From Mesoaciditoga sp. (GTDB lineage Bacteria; Thermotogota; Thermotogae; Mesoaciditogales; Mesoaciditogaceae), in assembly GCA_002878315.1 (NCBI GenBank), contig PNIW01000033.1, forward strand, positions 1 to 48,243: DNA of 48,243 nt. The letters run 5' to 3'. Numbering within the stretch: position 1 is the stretch's first letter; every line of letters starts with the position of its first letter. The notes under the pieces were generated by a model. The model did not search any database, had not been told where the DNA came from, and saw only the letters and a list, made by a program, of their open reading frames with translations. The translations under genes and the position numbers were made by a program. This document shows positions 9,268 through 18,060 of the stretch, piece after piece.

Positions 9268-10098
9268 TTGGTATTTGATATCATCGGAGCGGGAAGGGTC
9301 GGCAAGACCTTTGGAAAGTACCTATCAAGTAAGGGTCACAAAATAAATCATGTTGTCAATTCCTCTTTGGATTCTTCAAAAAAGGCAGTTGAGTTCATCG
9401 GAGATGGAGTTCCATCTTCGATCGATGAAATTGGTGGATGCGATGTACTTTTGATAGGTGTCAACGATGACAGAATAAGGCAGATTTTTTTGGGAGTAAA
9501 AGATAAAATCAGCGGCGTTAAAGCCGTTGGACATTTCAGCGGTGCGTATCCTTCTTCGATATTGAGAGAGTGCGATGAGATGGAAATAGGAAGATTCTCG
9601 ATCCATCCAAATGCTTCATTCGCAAATCCACGTATATGGGAAAAAATGAATGAAATCCATTTTGTCATGGATGGAAACAGAAAGGGAAAAGAGATAATCC
9701 GCGAACTTTTTGGAAGTCTTGGAATAAGATTTAGCGAGATTGCCGAAGAGAAGAAGATATTTTACCATGTTGCGGCCGTCTTTGCCTCGAATTTCGTGGT
9801 TGGCATTCAGGAAATATCAAATGAGTTGTATTCAATGGCTGGTTTAGACAGCGAGACTGCGCGCGAAATATCAATCTTTCTTTCTAAACAGGCGATTGAA
9901 AACGTTCAATCTCTTGGAATAAAAGGGGCACTTACGGGTCCGGTGGTACGTGGGGATCGTCAACTTGTTGAAGCAGAAAGAATGACTTTGATGGATCTTG
10001 ATCCCGACATAGGTATACTCTACGGTAAATTTGCCCAGATTCTCAGAGAAAGGGTGATTAAAACTGAACATTCTCAAAATTCTTCAGATGAAGGGTAA
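9268..10098 (+). CDS. Rossmann-fold dehydrogenase with DUF2520 domain; candidate ketopantoate reductase
   Basis: The N terminus is a clear NAD(P)-binding Rossmann motif (IGAGRVGKTFGKYL). A GVNDDRI stretch and the HFSGAYPSSIL motif typical of this family follow, then an all-helical C-terminal DUF2520 region, as in 6-phosphogluconate-dehydrogenase-like proteins. It starts at TTG 9268 with AAAGGAG 7 nt upstream. It overlaps panB, the enzyme that makes ketopantoate. The inference is that it reduces ketopantoate to pantoate in place of PanE, as reported for PanG-type reductases in some bacteria. The family assignment is seen; the reaction is inferred from the neighbour. Confidence 0.8.
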   Translation: MVFDIIGAGRVGKTFGKYLSSKGHKINHVVNSSLDSSKKAVEFIGDGVPSSIDEIGGCDVLLIGVNDDRIRQIFLGVKDKISGVKAVGHFSGAYPSSILRECDEMEIGRFSIHPNASFANPRIWEKMNEIHFVMDGNRKGKEIIRELFGSLGIRFSEIAEEKKIFYHVAAVFASNFVVGIQEISNELYSMAGLDSETAREISIFLSKQAIENVQSLGIKGALTGPVVRGDRQLVEAERMTLMDLDPDIGILYGKFAQILRERVIKTEHSQNSSDEG

Positions 10099-10855
10099 GG
10101 AGCCAATAGCAGTTGTCACGGCTTACGATTATTTCAGTGCAAAGGTATGCGAGCGCGCTGGAATAGACATGATTCTTGTCGGGGATTCTCTTGGAAATGT
10201 CGTCTTAGGATATCAATCTACCCTCAACGTTGAGATGGAAGATATGGAACGTCATATCATGGCTGTAAGGCGTGGAGCGCCCAATTCATTCATAATTGGC
10301 GATATGCCGTTTATGTCCTACCAGATCTCTGATGAGGAAGGAATAAAGAATGCTGGAAAGCTTATGAAGGCTGGTGCGAATGCCGTTAAGATTGAGGGTG
10401 GTGAAAGAGTCTCTTCTCTTGTAAGAAAGCTCGTCGATGCCGGCATACCTGTTATGGGTCATATAGGCCTTACTCCCCAGTCTGTGAACCAGATCGGAGG
10501 ATACAGGGTTCAGGGAAAGGGCCCGGATAAAGAGAGAATGATGAGATCTGCAAAATCTCTCGAGAATGCCGGGGTTTTTTCGATAGTCCTTGAACTGACG
10601 GTCGAAGAGACTGCAAAGTTGATAACCGAGAGCCTTTCAATACCAACCATAGGAATAGGTGCCGGGAGATACTGTGACGGTCAGGTACTTGTCTGGCACG
10701 ATCTGCTTGGAATAAATGATGGTAAAGTGCCGAAATTCGTAAAAAAATACGCAAATCTGAATGAGATCATTGAAAGTGCCCTCAAAACTTATATTCAGGA
10801 TGTGAAGGGAAAAACATTCCCGGATGAGAGGAATATTTTTAAGGAGGATGAATGA
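10064..10855 (+). CDS. panB: 3-methyl-2-oxobutanoate hydroxymethyltransferase (PanB)
   Basis: Makes ketopantoate from 2-oxoisovalerate and methylene-tetrahydrofolate, the first committed step of pantothenate synthesis. Motifs are TAYDYFSAK, the metal-site VGDSLGN, VRRGAP, KIEGGE and the HIGLTPQS loop. The first ATG (10088) has no Shine-Dalgarno and would remove a conserved N-terminal helix. The in-frame CTG at 10064 sits 6 nt after AGGGTGA and adds NILKILQ before MKGKEP, which lines up with the usual start of PanB proteins. I therefore place the start at CTG; ATG 10088 is the conservative alternative. It overlaps the DUF2520 gene. Confidence 0.93.
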   Translation: MNILKILQMKGKEPIAVVTAYDYFSAKVCERAGIDMILVGDSLGNVVLGYQSTLNVEMEDMERHIMAVRRGAPNSFIIGDMPFMSYQISDEEGIKNAGKLMKAGANAVKIEGGERVSSLVRKLVDAGIPVMGHIGLTPQSVNQIGGYRVQGKGPDKERMMRSAKSLENAGVFSIVLELTVEETAKLITESLSIPTIGIGAGRYCDGQVLVWHDLLGINDGKVPKFVKKYANLNEIIESALKTYIQDVKGKTFPDERNIFKEDE

Positions 10856-11736
10856 TGGCCACTCCCACCGTTTCTGCCGGCTTTGAAAGCTCAGCCTGGT
10901 TCTATTATACTATTCGTATATTAATCGGAGTTGCCGTCATTGTCATCGCTTATTATTTTGGAGATTTCACCGCCAAACTTATAAACAAGGCGGCCCACAT
11001 AACTGGCAAAAACCTCAGAGCTCCAAACACTACGCGAACGCTCGTTAAATCCGTTTTCATTTTTATAGCCATTATAGTGATAATAGGTGAATTCAACATC
11101 GACCTCTGGCCGTTGTTAACAAGTTTGGGTATAGCCGGAATCATAATAGGTCTTGCGCTTCAGACACCTTTGAGCAATTTTTTCAGCGGTCTTATGGTCA
11201 TAATAACTGATGCCATTAACGAAGGAGATGCCGTTGATATAAATGGCGTAATGGGAAATGTCTACGAGGTAAGGTTCAATCACACTCTCATAGACACGTG
11301 GGATGGGAAGAGAATTCACATACCTAATTCTTCAGTATGGTCCTCGAAGGTCACAAAACTATGGCCAAAATTATCGAGAAGGATCGATATGCCCGTAGGA
11401 ATTCCATATTCCATCGAACCGGAGAAAATTGATATGATACCTAAATTGCTAAAAAAGGTAATGGATGAAGAGCCGCTTGTTTATAAAGGCCCTCTTGTTA
11501 AGAATGATCCATCTTCAATCGTTCCAAATTATATTACATTCGATGGCTTTGGAAGTTCGTCCATTAATTTTTCGGTCCATTTTTGGGTTTTAAGTAAAGA
11601 TTTCTTTGATGCTCAAGTTGCCGTAGGGATCGATATCTTTAAAGAATTCAAGAAGAATGGAATTTCAATACCATACAATCAATTAGACGTTCATTTAGAC
11701 GGAAAGATCAAAGTTGGCGATAAATTAAATGATTGA
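10855..11736 (+). CDS. mscS: Small-conductance mechanosensitive channel (MscS family)
   Basis: Inner-membrane channel that opens under membrane tension to release solutes on osmotic downshock. Three transmembrane helices are visible: about residues 16-38, 60-80, and the pore-lining TM3 near 85-110 with the Gly/Ala-rich GIAGIIIGLALQ pattern and FFSGL at its end. The beta domain then carries GDAVDINGVMGNV and the R-x-HIPNS motif. The C-terminal alpha/beta vestibule domain completes the 293 residues. The second ATG (10855) is preferred because AAGGAGG is 7 nt away; it overlaps the panB stop. Confidence 0.92.
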   Translation: MATPTVSAGFESSAWFYYTIRILIGVAVIVIAYYFGDFTAKLINKAAHITGKNLRAPNTTRTLVKSVFIFIAIIVIIGEFNIDLWPLLTSLGIAGIIIGLALQTPLSNFFSGLMVIITDAINEGDAVDINGVMGNVYEVRFNHTLIDTWDGKRIHIPNSSVWSSKVTKLWPKLSRRIDMPVGIPYSIEPEKIDMIPKLLKKVMDEEPLVYKGPLVKNDPSSIVPNYITFDGFGSSSINFSVHFWVLSKDFFDAQVAVGIDIFKEFKKNGISIPYNQLDVHLDGKIKVGDKLND

Positions 11737-12454
11737 ACACCTTTACTCCTACGACGAGGTAGATTCCACAAACCAGGTTGCCAAAAGAATAATAAATGTC
11801 CTAAACAGCGGAGATATGATATGGTCAATTAAACAGAGCGCGGGCCGTGGCAAAGGTGAAAGAGTATGGTACTCGCCGGAAGGTGGTTTATGGTTTTCTA
11901 TCATTTTTAAGCCATCGGTTCTTCCAAAAGATCCCAATATATACACAAAACTTATGGCCGTTTCAATCGTAAGGGTACTTGGCAAATCGAAAGTTGAGAG
12001 CATAGGAATAAAATGGCCAAATGATATTTATTACCAGCATAAAAAACTCGGAGGAATTTTGACAGAGATAATCCATCACGGATCAAAAAAAATAATCATA
12101 GTAGGTGTCGGACTGAATGTCAACAACGATCCGCCATCTGAGGTTGAGAATGCGATTTCTTTAAAGCAGATCACGGGCAAAGAATGGGAACTTTCGCGTT
12201 TGCTTAAGAAAATTCATTCGGAATCGATGAAACTTTACAATTACATAACTAAAGGCCAGAGAAATTTGATAACCAATCTCTGGAGAAATTACATCATCTT
12301 TAAAAAAGGTACAAAGGTGAAGTTGATATATCCGTCAGGCACACAGACTGGCACAGTTATCAACGTCTTTTCCGATTACTTAGTGGTCGAAAGAAATGGA
12401 ATAAAGGAGAGAGTAAAGCCATCGGAGGTAGATTTTATTGAAAATTCGCAGTGA
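11729..12454 (+). CDS. birA: Biotin--[acetyl-CoA-carboxylase] ligase (BirA, monofunctional)
   Basis: Activates biotin as biotinyl-AMP and transfers it to the biotin carrier domain of carboxylases. The catalytic domain starts at once, with GRGKGERVWYSP near residue 38 (the biotinyl-adenylate loop) and KWPNDIYYQ with the conserved lysine near 98. GGILTEI follows, and a small C-terminal SH3-like domain ends the protein. There is no N-terminal helix-turn-helix, so it is a ligase without repressor function. The start overlaps the mscS end by 8 nt. With panB and the CoA-dependent genes nearby it belongs to cofactor supply for acyl-CoA metabolism. Confidence 0.94.
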   Translation: MIEHLYSYDEVDSTNQVAKRIINVLNSGDMIWSIKQSAGRGKGERVWYSPEGGLWFSIIFKPSVLPKDPNIYTKLMAVSIVRVLGKSKVESIGIKWPNDIYYQHKKLGGILTEIIHHGSKKIIIVGVGLNVNNDPPSEVENAISLKQITGKEWELSRLLKKIHSESMKLYNYITKGQRNLITNLWRNYIIFKKGTKVKLIYPSGTQTGTVINVFSDYLVVERNGIKERVKPSEVDFIENSQ

Positions 12455-12905
12455 TTTTAAAGATGTGATAACGGCCGTGTACGATTCTCCCATAGGTAGA
12501 ATTAAGATATCTGCGTCAAATGGCAGAATCTTTGAGATTGATTTCACCGATTCAGATGTAATTACGGATCCGCGCCTTGAATATTTCACGTCCCAACTTG
12601 ACGAATATTTCTATGGAAATAGAAAGATTTTTTCGGCTGAGTATGATCTTCATGTAAGTGATTTTCAAAAGAAAGTCTACGAAATCGTATCGCGAATACC
12701 TTTTGGTGAAGTTATTACTTATTCAGATGTTGCAAATATGCTCGGGAACAAGTACTTATCGAGAAGCGTCGGAAACGCCCTTGCATCAAATCCTCTAATA
12801 TTGGTAATTCCATGCCATAGAGTCGTGCGCACCGATGGAATCGGCGGTTATACCGGAGGAGTATGGAGAAAAAGATGGCTTTTGTCCCATGAAATGGCAA
12901 TTTGA
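12438..12905 (+). CDS. ogt: Methylated-DNA--protein-cysteine methyltransferase
   Basis: Suicidal repair enzyme that takes the alkyl group from O6-alkylguanine. The PCHRVVRTDG motif near residue 120 carries the acceptor cysteine, and GGYTGG follows. The helix-turn-helix DNA-binding segment is YSDVANMLGNK. The N-terminal domain is short (about 60 residues), giving 155 residues in all, common in thermophiles. It starts at TTG 12438 inside the end of birA, with GGAGGT 7 nt upstream. It ends 3 nt from the convergent rpe gene, leaving no room for a terminator. Confidence 0.95.
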   Translation: MKIRSDFKDVITAVYDSPIGRIKISASNGRIFEIDFTDSDVITDPRLEYFTSQLDEYFYGNRKIFSAEYDLHVSDFQKKVYEIVSRIPFGEVITYSDVANMLGNKYLSRSVGNALASNPLILVIPCHRVVRTDGIGGYTGGVWRKRWLLSHEMAI

Positions 12906-12908
12906 TAA

Positions 12909-13568
12909 TTAATCCGGGACGAATTCCTTTATTTTTCTTAAAGCCTCGAGCGGATCCTCGGCCGAAAAGGCGTAATTTCCAGTTACGATTATATCGGCTC
13001 CTGCTTTTATGACGGATTTGAATGTTTCTTCGTTTATTCCACCGTCAATCTCTATCTCAAAGGTTAATCCGAGTTCCTTTCTCATCTCGTCGAGAGATCT
13101 TATTTTGTTGAGAGTATTCGGAATGAATTTCTGGCCTCCAAAGCCCGGATTTACGCTCATGACAAGCACACCGTCTATGTCCATTATCACATCTTTGATA
13201 AGTTCGACTATCGTGTGGGGATTTATCGCCACAAAGGCTTTTTTATCGTGATCTTTGATTCTGTTTATCAGTCTGTTAAGATGGCGCGTGGATTCGTAAT
13301 GCACCGAGACGATATCGGATATCTCGCAAAAATCGTCGACGAACATTTCAGGGTTTTCGATCATCAAATGCGTGTCTATAGGCACATTTGTGACTCTCTT
13401 TATCGCCTCACCAATTATGAGACCGTATGTTATATTCGGTACAAAATGCCCGTCCATTACGTCTAAATGTATGTAATCGGACAAAGGTTCTACTTTTTTA
13501 ATCTCTTCGCCAAGTTTTGTGAAATCCGCGGAAAGGACCGATGGCGATAATTTAACGTTTCTTTTCAA
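12909..13568 (-). CDS. rpe: Ribulose-phosphate 3-epimerase
   Basis: Converts ribulose 5-phosphate and xylulose 5-phosphate in the pentose phosphate pathway. TIM barrel with LSPSVLSADF, HLDVMDGHFVPN (metal histidine and aspartate), MVNPG-type MSVNPGFGGQKF, and EIDGGIN with the second catalytic aspartate. I place the start at TTG 13568, because AGGAGGG lies about 7 nt before it; a longer in-frame ATG at 13586 would put that Shine-Dalgarno inside the gene. It overlaps the end of rsgA, a pairing (rsgA-rpe) seen in many bacteria. Confidence 0.96.
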   Translation of the reverse strand: MKRNVKLSPSVLSADFTKLGEEIKKVEPLSDYIHLDVMDGHFVPNITYGLIIGEAIKRVTNVPIDTHLMIENPEMFVDDFCEISDIVSVHYESTRHLNRLINRIKDHDKKAFVAINPHTIVELIKDVIMDIDGVLVMSVNPGFGGQKFIPNTLNKIRSLDEMRKELGLTFEIEIDGGINEETFKSVIKAGADIIVTGNYAFSAEDPLEALRKIKEFVPD

Positions 13569-14433
13569 ATTTGCCCTCCTTTTCATCTCTCACTTCACGA
13601 AGTATCGAAAGATAATTTTCATAACGGCTTTTGGGTATCATGCCACTTTGAACCAGTTCTTTGACATGGCAGCCCGGTTCTAAATCATGAACGCAATCAT
13701 CAAAAAGACATTTTTTTGAGGCATTGAATATTTCAGGAAAGAGTTTTTGAACCTCTTCCGGTCTTATATCACCAAATTCAACGGTTGTAAAACCAGGTGT
13801 GTCTAAGACAAAGCCCCCACCTTCTATTTTAAGCAATGAAACGGCCGTTGTTGTATGCTTCCCAAAGTTTGTTTTCGAAAGATCGCCGGTTTTCAAATTC
13901 GCGCTCAAAAGAGAATTTATGATCGAAGATTTTCCAACTCCTGAAGGACCGGCAAAGACCGAAATCTTGTTTGCCAAATGTTTTCTGAGATCTTCTATTC
14001 CCGTTCCTAAATGTGCGCTGACCGGAAATACCTTGTAGATCGAGTATATTTTCTTGAATTCCTCTACTTTTGAATCTTCAGTTATGTCTATTTTGTTCAA
14101 AACGACCAAAATATCCGTAAGTGTTTTGGATATGTTCGCTATCGTTCTATCTACAATGGATAAAGGCACCATCGGTGTTGAAATCGAAAACACCGCGACT
14201 GCCTGATCAACATTTGAGACTCTTGGCCTTTCGAGTACATTGTGCCTTGGGAGAATCGACTCAACCCTTCCCCTGTCTCCTTCAATTATGTACTCAACCC
14301 TGTCTCCAACAAGAGGTTTCGTTCCGGTTATCTTAAACCTTCCCCTTAAAGAGCAAAGAATCTCTTTTCCATCCGACTCATCGACAACTGTTACAAAGCC
14401 CGAATTGAAGGATACTATGATTCCATGCTTCAA
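13552..14433 (-). CDS. rsgA: Ribosome small-subunit-dependent GTPase A
   Basis: Late 30S subunit maturation GTPase with a circularly permuted G domain. It has an N-terminal OB fold (about residues 1-70), then NKID (G4), then GPSGVGKSS (G1), then DTPGF (G3). The C-terminal zinc site reads CLFDDCVHDLEPGC. The start is placed at TTG 14433, with AAGGAG upstream and a TTGA overlap with the rlmN stop; the longer ATG at 14460 would swallow that signal. It stands in a translation-linked minus-strand operon with rlmN and rsmB. Confidence 0.95.
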   Translation of the reverse strand: MKHGIIVSFNSGFVTVVDESDGKEILCSLRGRFKITGTKPLVGDRVEYIIEGDRGRVESILPRHNVLERPRVSNVDQAVAVFSISTPMVPLSIVDRTIANISKTLTDILVVLNKIDITEDSKVEEFKKIYSIYKVFPVSAHLGTGIEDLRKHLANKISVFAGPSGVGKSSIINSLLSANLKTGDLSKTNFGKHTTTAVSLLKIEGGGFVLDTPGFTTVEFGDIRPEEVQKLFPEIFNASKKCLFDDCVHDLEPGCHVKELVQSGMIPKSRYENYLSILREVRDEKEGKFEKKR

Positions 14434-15446
14434 AGTGTCTGTCTCCTTAACTGGCCACATGCCGCATCTATGTCTGCACCTTTTTCTGCCCTTATAACTG
14501 CCTCGATCCCATTTTCTTTGAGAAATTTTTCAAATTCGCTGGCCCTTTGCTCTGTCGATTTCAAAAAACCCGATCCAGTGTCATTGTATTTTATGAGATT
14601 AACGTTGCACTTTATGCCTTCAAGAAGTTTTATTAGATTTTTCGCATCTTCTATAGTATCGTTGAAGTGATCGAACAGTATGTATTCAAAGGTCACACGT
14701 CTATTTTTATTTCGCTGGTATATCTTTACGCTATCGATAAGTGATTTAAGATTGTACTTTTTGTTTATCGGCATGATTGAAGATCTTTTTTCGTCTGTCG
14801 AAGCATGTAAAGAGATCGAGAGAACTATATCGAGAGGTTCTTCGGCCATCTTTATTATTCCTTCGACTATGCCGGCCGTCGAGACAGAAACCTTCCTTTG
14901 GCTTATTTTAAAAGCCTTTGGATCCGTGATAACCCTTATGGCTCTCATGACCTCATCGTAGTTGAGCATAGGTTCTCCCATACCCATGAAAACGATGTTG
15001 TTTATCTTCTCATCTTCTTCGATTTCCATTCCGAGTATCTGGGCAATTATCTCTCCGGACGTAAGGTTTCTGATATATCCAGACATACCGGTGGCGCAAA
15101 AAGCGCAATTCAGAGGGCACCCAACCTGAGAGGATATACATCCAGTTGTCCTATCCGGATATCTCAAGATAACCGATTCGATGGTATTTCCATCTCTGTA
15201 TTTCCACAAAAATTTAACGGTTCCGTCTGCAGACTTTGATTTCTTAACAAGTTCGGGCAGATCTATTGAAAATTTCAAACTCAAAGATTCTCTTAATGAT
15301 TTTGAAATATTTGTCATGGATGCAAATGACGTGACGCGTTTTTGGTATATCCAGTCAAAGATCTGGGTAGCCCTGTAAGATTCGAAGCCTTCAGATTCTA
15401 ATTTGTTTTTTAAACCGTTAAAATCGTAATCGAGAATATTTTCCAT
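14430..15446 (-). CDS. rlmN: Dual-specificity RNA methyltransferase RlmN
   Basis: Radical SAM enzyme that methylates C2 of A2503 in 23S rRNA (and A37 in some tRNAs). The [4Fe-4S] cysteines are C110, C114 and C117 in the motif GCPLNCAFCATG. The methyl-carrying cysteine near the C terminus (about C330, in AACGQLRRQ) is present, and GMGEPMLNYD is clear. The length of 338 residues is normal. It starts at ATG 15446, 3 nt after the rsmB stop, with GAAGGAAGG upstream. Confidence 0.97.
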   Translation of the reverse strand: MENILDYDFNGLKNKLESEGFESYRATQIFDWIYQKRVTSFASMTNISKSLRESLSLKFSIDLPELVKKSKSADGTVKFLWKYRDGNTIESVILRYPDRTTGCISSQVGCPLNCAFCATGMSGYIRNLTSGEIIAQILGMEIEEDEKINNIVFMGMGEPMLNYDEVMRAIRVITDPKAFKISQRKVSVSTAGIVEGIIKMAEEPLDIVLSISLHASTDEKRSSIMPINKKYNLKSLIDSVKIYQRNKNRRVTFEYILFDHFNDTIEDAKNLIKLLEGIKCNVNLIKYNDTGSGFLKSTEQRASEFEKFLKENGIEAVIRAEKGADIDAACGQLRRQTL

Positions 15447-15449
15447 CTT

Positions 15450-16682
15450 TCAACCTTCCTTGATGATTTTGGAAATGTAAAAACCTTCCATCCATTTCAA
15501 AAGTTGAACTCCAAAACCGTTAAAATCAAAATCAAAAATTCCATCAAAGGGATCTACGCATCTTCCACTGTGTGAGGATAGAAACTTTTCGATCACACCG
15601 TCCGTTTCCTCCTTTGTTACCGTGCATACCGAATAGATCAAAGTTCCGCCAGTTGAAAGGTTATTCCACAATTTATCTATCATCCTTAACTGCATCTCTG
15701 AATTTTCTTCTATATCGCTTTCCGTGATTCTCAAAAGAAGGTCAGGATGTTTCCCTATCGTTCCAAGTGCCGTACAAGGTGCATCAACAAGTATTTTATC
15801 AAATTTTTCATCTATCTCGTCATTTAAAATGTCCAAATTCATTATCTTAGAAGGCATCTTTCGTAATCTTTTGAAATTATCCATCGCGATCGAAGTTTTA
15901 GATCTGCTGAGATCATTGTAAAAGATCAAAGATTCAGGCTCCATTTGAATAAGGTGCGTGGTCTTTGTTCCAACGCCTCCGAAGGCATCTAAAATTCTTT
16001 CTCCTTTTTGGGGGTTGACAACAATGCCGACGAGTTGTGAAGACTCATCCTGAAATGTGAAATCACCGTTTTCGAATTGCTTGAAAGTGTTAAGATCAAC
16101 CCCGTCCGAACATTTGATCCCCCAAGGAGAAAATTTCATCGGATATGTTCCTATGCCATTCAACGCAAAATCTTTGATTATCTTGTCTCGTGTCTTGTTA
16201 ACGGCCCTTAGAGAAATTTCGTGTGATTCTATGCTTTTTAAGAATAATTCAAGATCTTCTCCCAATTGGGATTTTAACCTGTCATAAAGCCATTGGGGAA
16301 GGCCCGTTCCGAGATCTATCTCTTCTGCCACCTCGGATATCCTTCTTAAAATTGCGTTGACAAGGCCTTTGAATTTTGGAGGGGAGATCTTTGTGTATTC
16401 GTTGACGACGGCATAAGACGGCGTTTTCATCTCTATCAATTCATAGGCGCCCATTATGAGTATATTTTTGATGTATGGTGGAGTGTTTTTGGGATTTTTC
16501 AAAAAAGTGTCTACCCTTTTGCTTAACTCAAAGTAATATCTTAAAGTTCCGTATACTATCTTTCTTATGAATGCCCTGTCCTCATCCTTAAATCTTACTG
16601 TCTTTTCCCATGAAGTTCTTGATATAAAAAAATTCGAGATCCCTTCTTTCAGGATCTCAAGCGCTACAACTCGAGAATTCAT
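15450..16682 (-). CDS. rsmB: 16S rRNA (cytosine-967-C5)-methyltransferase RsmB
   Basis: NusB-like RNA-binding domain (residues 1 to about 130) fused to a SAM-dependent Nol1/Nop2/Sun-type methyltransferase domain. SAM-binding is around LDAFGGVGTKTTHL, the motif IV cysteine lies in VDAPCTALGT, and the catalytic motif VI cysteine is in YSVCTVTKEE. At 410 residues it is near normal length. The ATG overlaps the preceding protease stop by 4 nt, so it is probably translated from the same message as the zinc protease. Confidence 0.93.
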   Translation of the reverse strand: MNSRVVALEILKEGISNFFISRTSWEKTVRFKDEDRAFIRKIVYGTLRYYFELSKRVDTFLKNPKNTPPYIKNILIMGAYELIEMKTPSYAVVNEYTKISPPKFKGLVNAILRRISEVAEEIDLGTGLPQWLYDRLKSQLGEDLELFLKSIESHEISLRAVNKTRDKIIKDFALNGIGTYPMKFSPWGIKCSDGVDLNTFKQFENGDFTFQDESSQLVGIVVNPQKGERILDAFGGVGTKTTHLIQMEPESLIFYNDLSRSKTSIAMDNFKRLRKMPSKIMNLDILNDEIDEKFDKILVDAPCTALGTIGKHPDLLLRITESDIEENSEMQLRMIDKLWNNLSTGGTLIYSVCTVTKEETDGVIEKFLSSHSGRCVDPFDGIFDFDFNGFGVQLLKWMEGFYISKIIKEG

Positions 16683-17362
16683 CTTCTTACCATATTCGAT
16701 ATGAGTATAAGTCTAAGCAATTGCAATGCAGCCATCGCGACACTCGCAACGTATGTCATGGCAGCGGCATTAAGAACCTTTCTTGCCATTGATACCTCTC
16801 CTTCGGGAATCGCCATGACATTCTTCAGCATGACAAGTGCCCTGTGAGATGCGTCGAGTTCGACTGGAAGCGTCACAAGCGTGAAAATCACAAAGAAACT
16901 GAACAGAATTATTCCTATCTGCATCAAGAACTGACTGTAGAATATGAGACCAAGAAAGAATATTATCCAAGAAAGGCTCGATCCTATATTCGCGGTCGGC
17001 ACTATCGCGTCTCTGAGTATCAGTGGTACGTAATGATGAGCATGCTGAACGGCATGGCCCGTTTCATGGGCTACCACACCGAGCGCCGCGATTGAGTCGC
17101 TCGAATAAGTTACGTCGGACAGCCTTATAACTTTAGATCGCGGATCGTAATGATCTGTAAGTTGGCCCGGCGTTCTTTCAACTTTTATATCGTAAAGGCC
17201 ATTGGCGTCGAGTAACATGCGCGCAAGTTTTGATCCTGTGACATTTGCAGAGGATCTTACCTGAGAATATTTTTTGAATGTTGATGTAACCTTTACCTGT
17301 GCCCATATGGCAAGAATTATGGCCGGAATCAAAAGCACCATTGAAGCAAACCACAAAATCAT
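16679..17362 (-). CDS. Membrane zinc metallopeptidase (YugP-like)
   Basis: Integral-membrane protein of the neutral zinc peptidase (YugP/DUF-type) family. One hydrophobic segment lies at the N terminus, the zinc motif HETGH is at H99-E100-H103 just after VVAH, and three further hydrophobic helices follow in the C-terminal half. The physiological substrate is unknown for the family. The start is taken at ATG 17362: the GAGGTG at 17372-17377 and a TATAAT on this strand at 17384-17389 both fall inside the longer reading that begins at TTG 17392. First gene of the protease-rsmB-rlmN-rsgA-rpe run. Confidence 0.85.
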   Translation of the reverse strand: MILWFASMVLLIPAIILAIWAQVKVTSTFKKYSQVRSSANVTGSKLARMLLDANGLYDIKVERTPGQLTDHYDPRSKVIRLSDVTYSSDSIAALGVVAHETGHAVQHAHHYVPLILRDAIVPTANIGSSLSWIIFFLGLIFYSQFLMQIGIILFSFFVIFTLVTLPVELDASHRALVMLKNVMAIPEGEVSMARKVLNAAAMTYVASVAMAALQLLRLILISNMVRR

Positions 17363-17383
17363 ATTTTTCATCACCTCACGGGT

Positions 17384-17389
17384 ATTATA
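17384..17389 (-). promoter_or_regulatory. Possible -10 element before the zinc protease operon
   Basis: Perfect TATAAT on the minus strand, about 22 nt upstream of the chosen ATG. No convincing -35 is seen 16-18 nt further upstream, so the promoter call is weak. Confidence 0.35.
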
Positions 17390-17488
17390 CAACTTTTAAT
17401 CATACTTAGAACAGCCACTCCGACATTATGCCCGGGTGAACCCTTTTCATTATTAAGACATCTTTTCTTTTGATTTTGTTTAAATAGA

Positions 17489-18040
17489 TTACTTTGCAAG
17501 TCCTTTTATTATTATAAGTTCGATGGTATCGGGAGACATTTGTCCCTCCGGAAGAAGAGCAGAAGATCCCACTATATCAGTTATGGCGCGCGCGTATTCT
17601 TTTGAATTTGTGTCGATCTCGGTCGAAAGCACATCGGCTACTCTGTTGACAAAACCGTCGTACTCAGTTTTGATATGCTCCCAACTTGATCCTGTCTCGG
17701 AATAGAATCTTGTCTTTTCTCTTTCTATGAGTCTAAGAGATTGTCTATCATTTCTCAGAAAATCTATGTACGCTCTCAAGAAAGCCTTCGCCTTCCTGAC
17801 GTATTTATTGTCATTTTCCGATATTCCAAAAACTTTGTCTTCAAGTTTGTGGAAAGCCTCATCCCACGTAGCCTTGAAGAGTTCTTCCTTGCTGGGGAAG
17901 TAATAATATATCAAAGGCTTTTTGACATTGGCGAGTTTTGCTATATCTTCCATTGAAACATCGGCGTAAGACTTTGAAGAAAAGGCCATCTTTGCGGCTT
18001 CTAATATGCTTTCTCTGACTCCATTCTGTCTTACCGTCAT
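17489..18040 (-). CDS. TetR/AcrR-family transcriptional regulator
   Basis: The N-terminal helix-turn-helix spans about residues 8-55 (SILEAAKMAF ... VSMEDIAKLANVKKPLIYYYFPSKEELF), textbook TetR. The C-terminal ligand-binding domain is helical and not recognisable by ligand. ATG 18040 is preferred over GTG 18046, because AAAGAGG sits 8 nt upstream of the former. The gene is divergent from prmA across a compact control region that contains an 18-bp inverted repeat overlapping its own predicted transcription start, so autorepression is likely. A similar site precedes the radical SAM gene at 30783. Confidence 0.93.
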   Translation of the reverse strand: MTVRQNGVRESILEAAKMAFSSKSYADVSMEDIAKLANVKKPLIYYYFPSKEELFKATWDEAFHKLEDKVFGISENDNKYVRKAKAFLRAYIDFLRNDRQSLRLIEREKTRFYSETGSSWEHIKTEYDGFVNRVADVLSTEIDTNSKEYARAITDIVGSSALLPEGQMSPDTIELIIIKGLAK

Positions 18041-18060
18041 ATTCACAACCTCTTTCTGAC

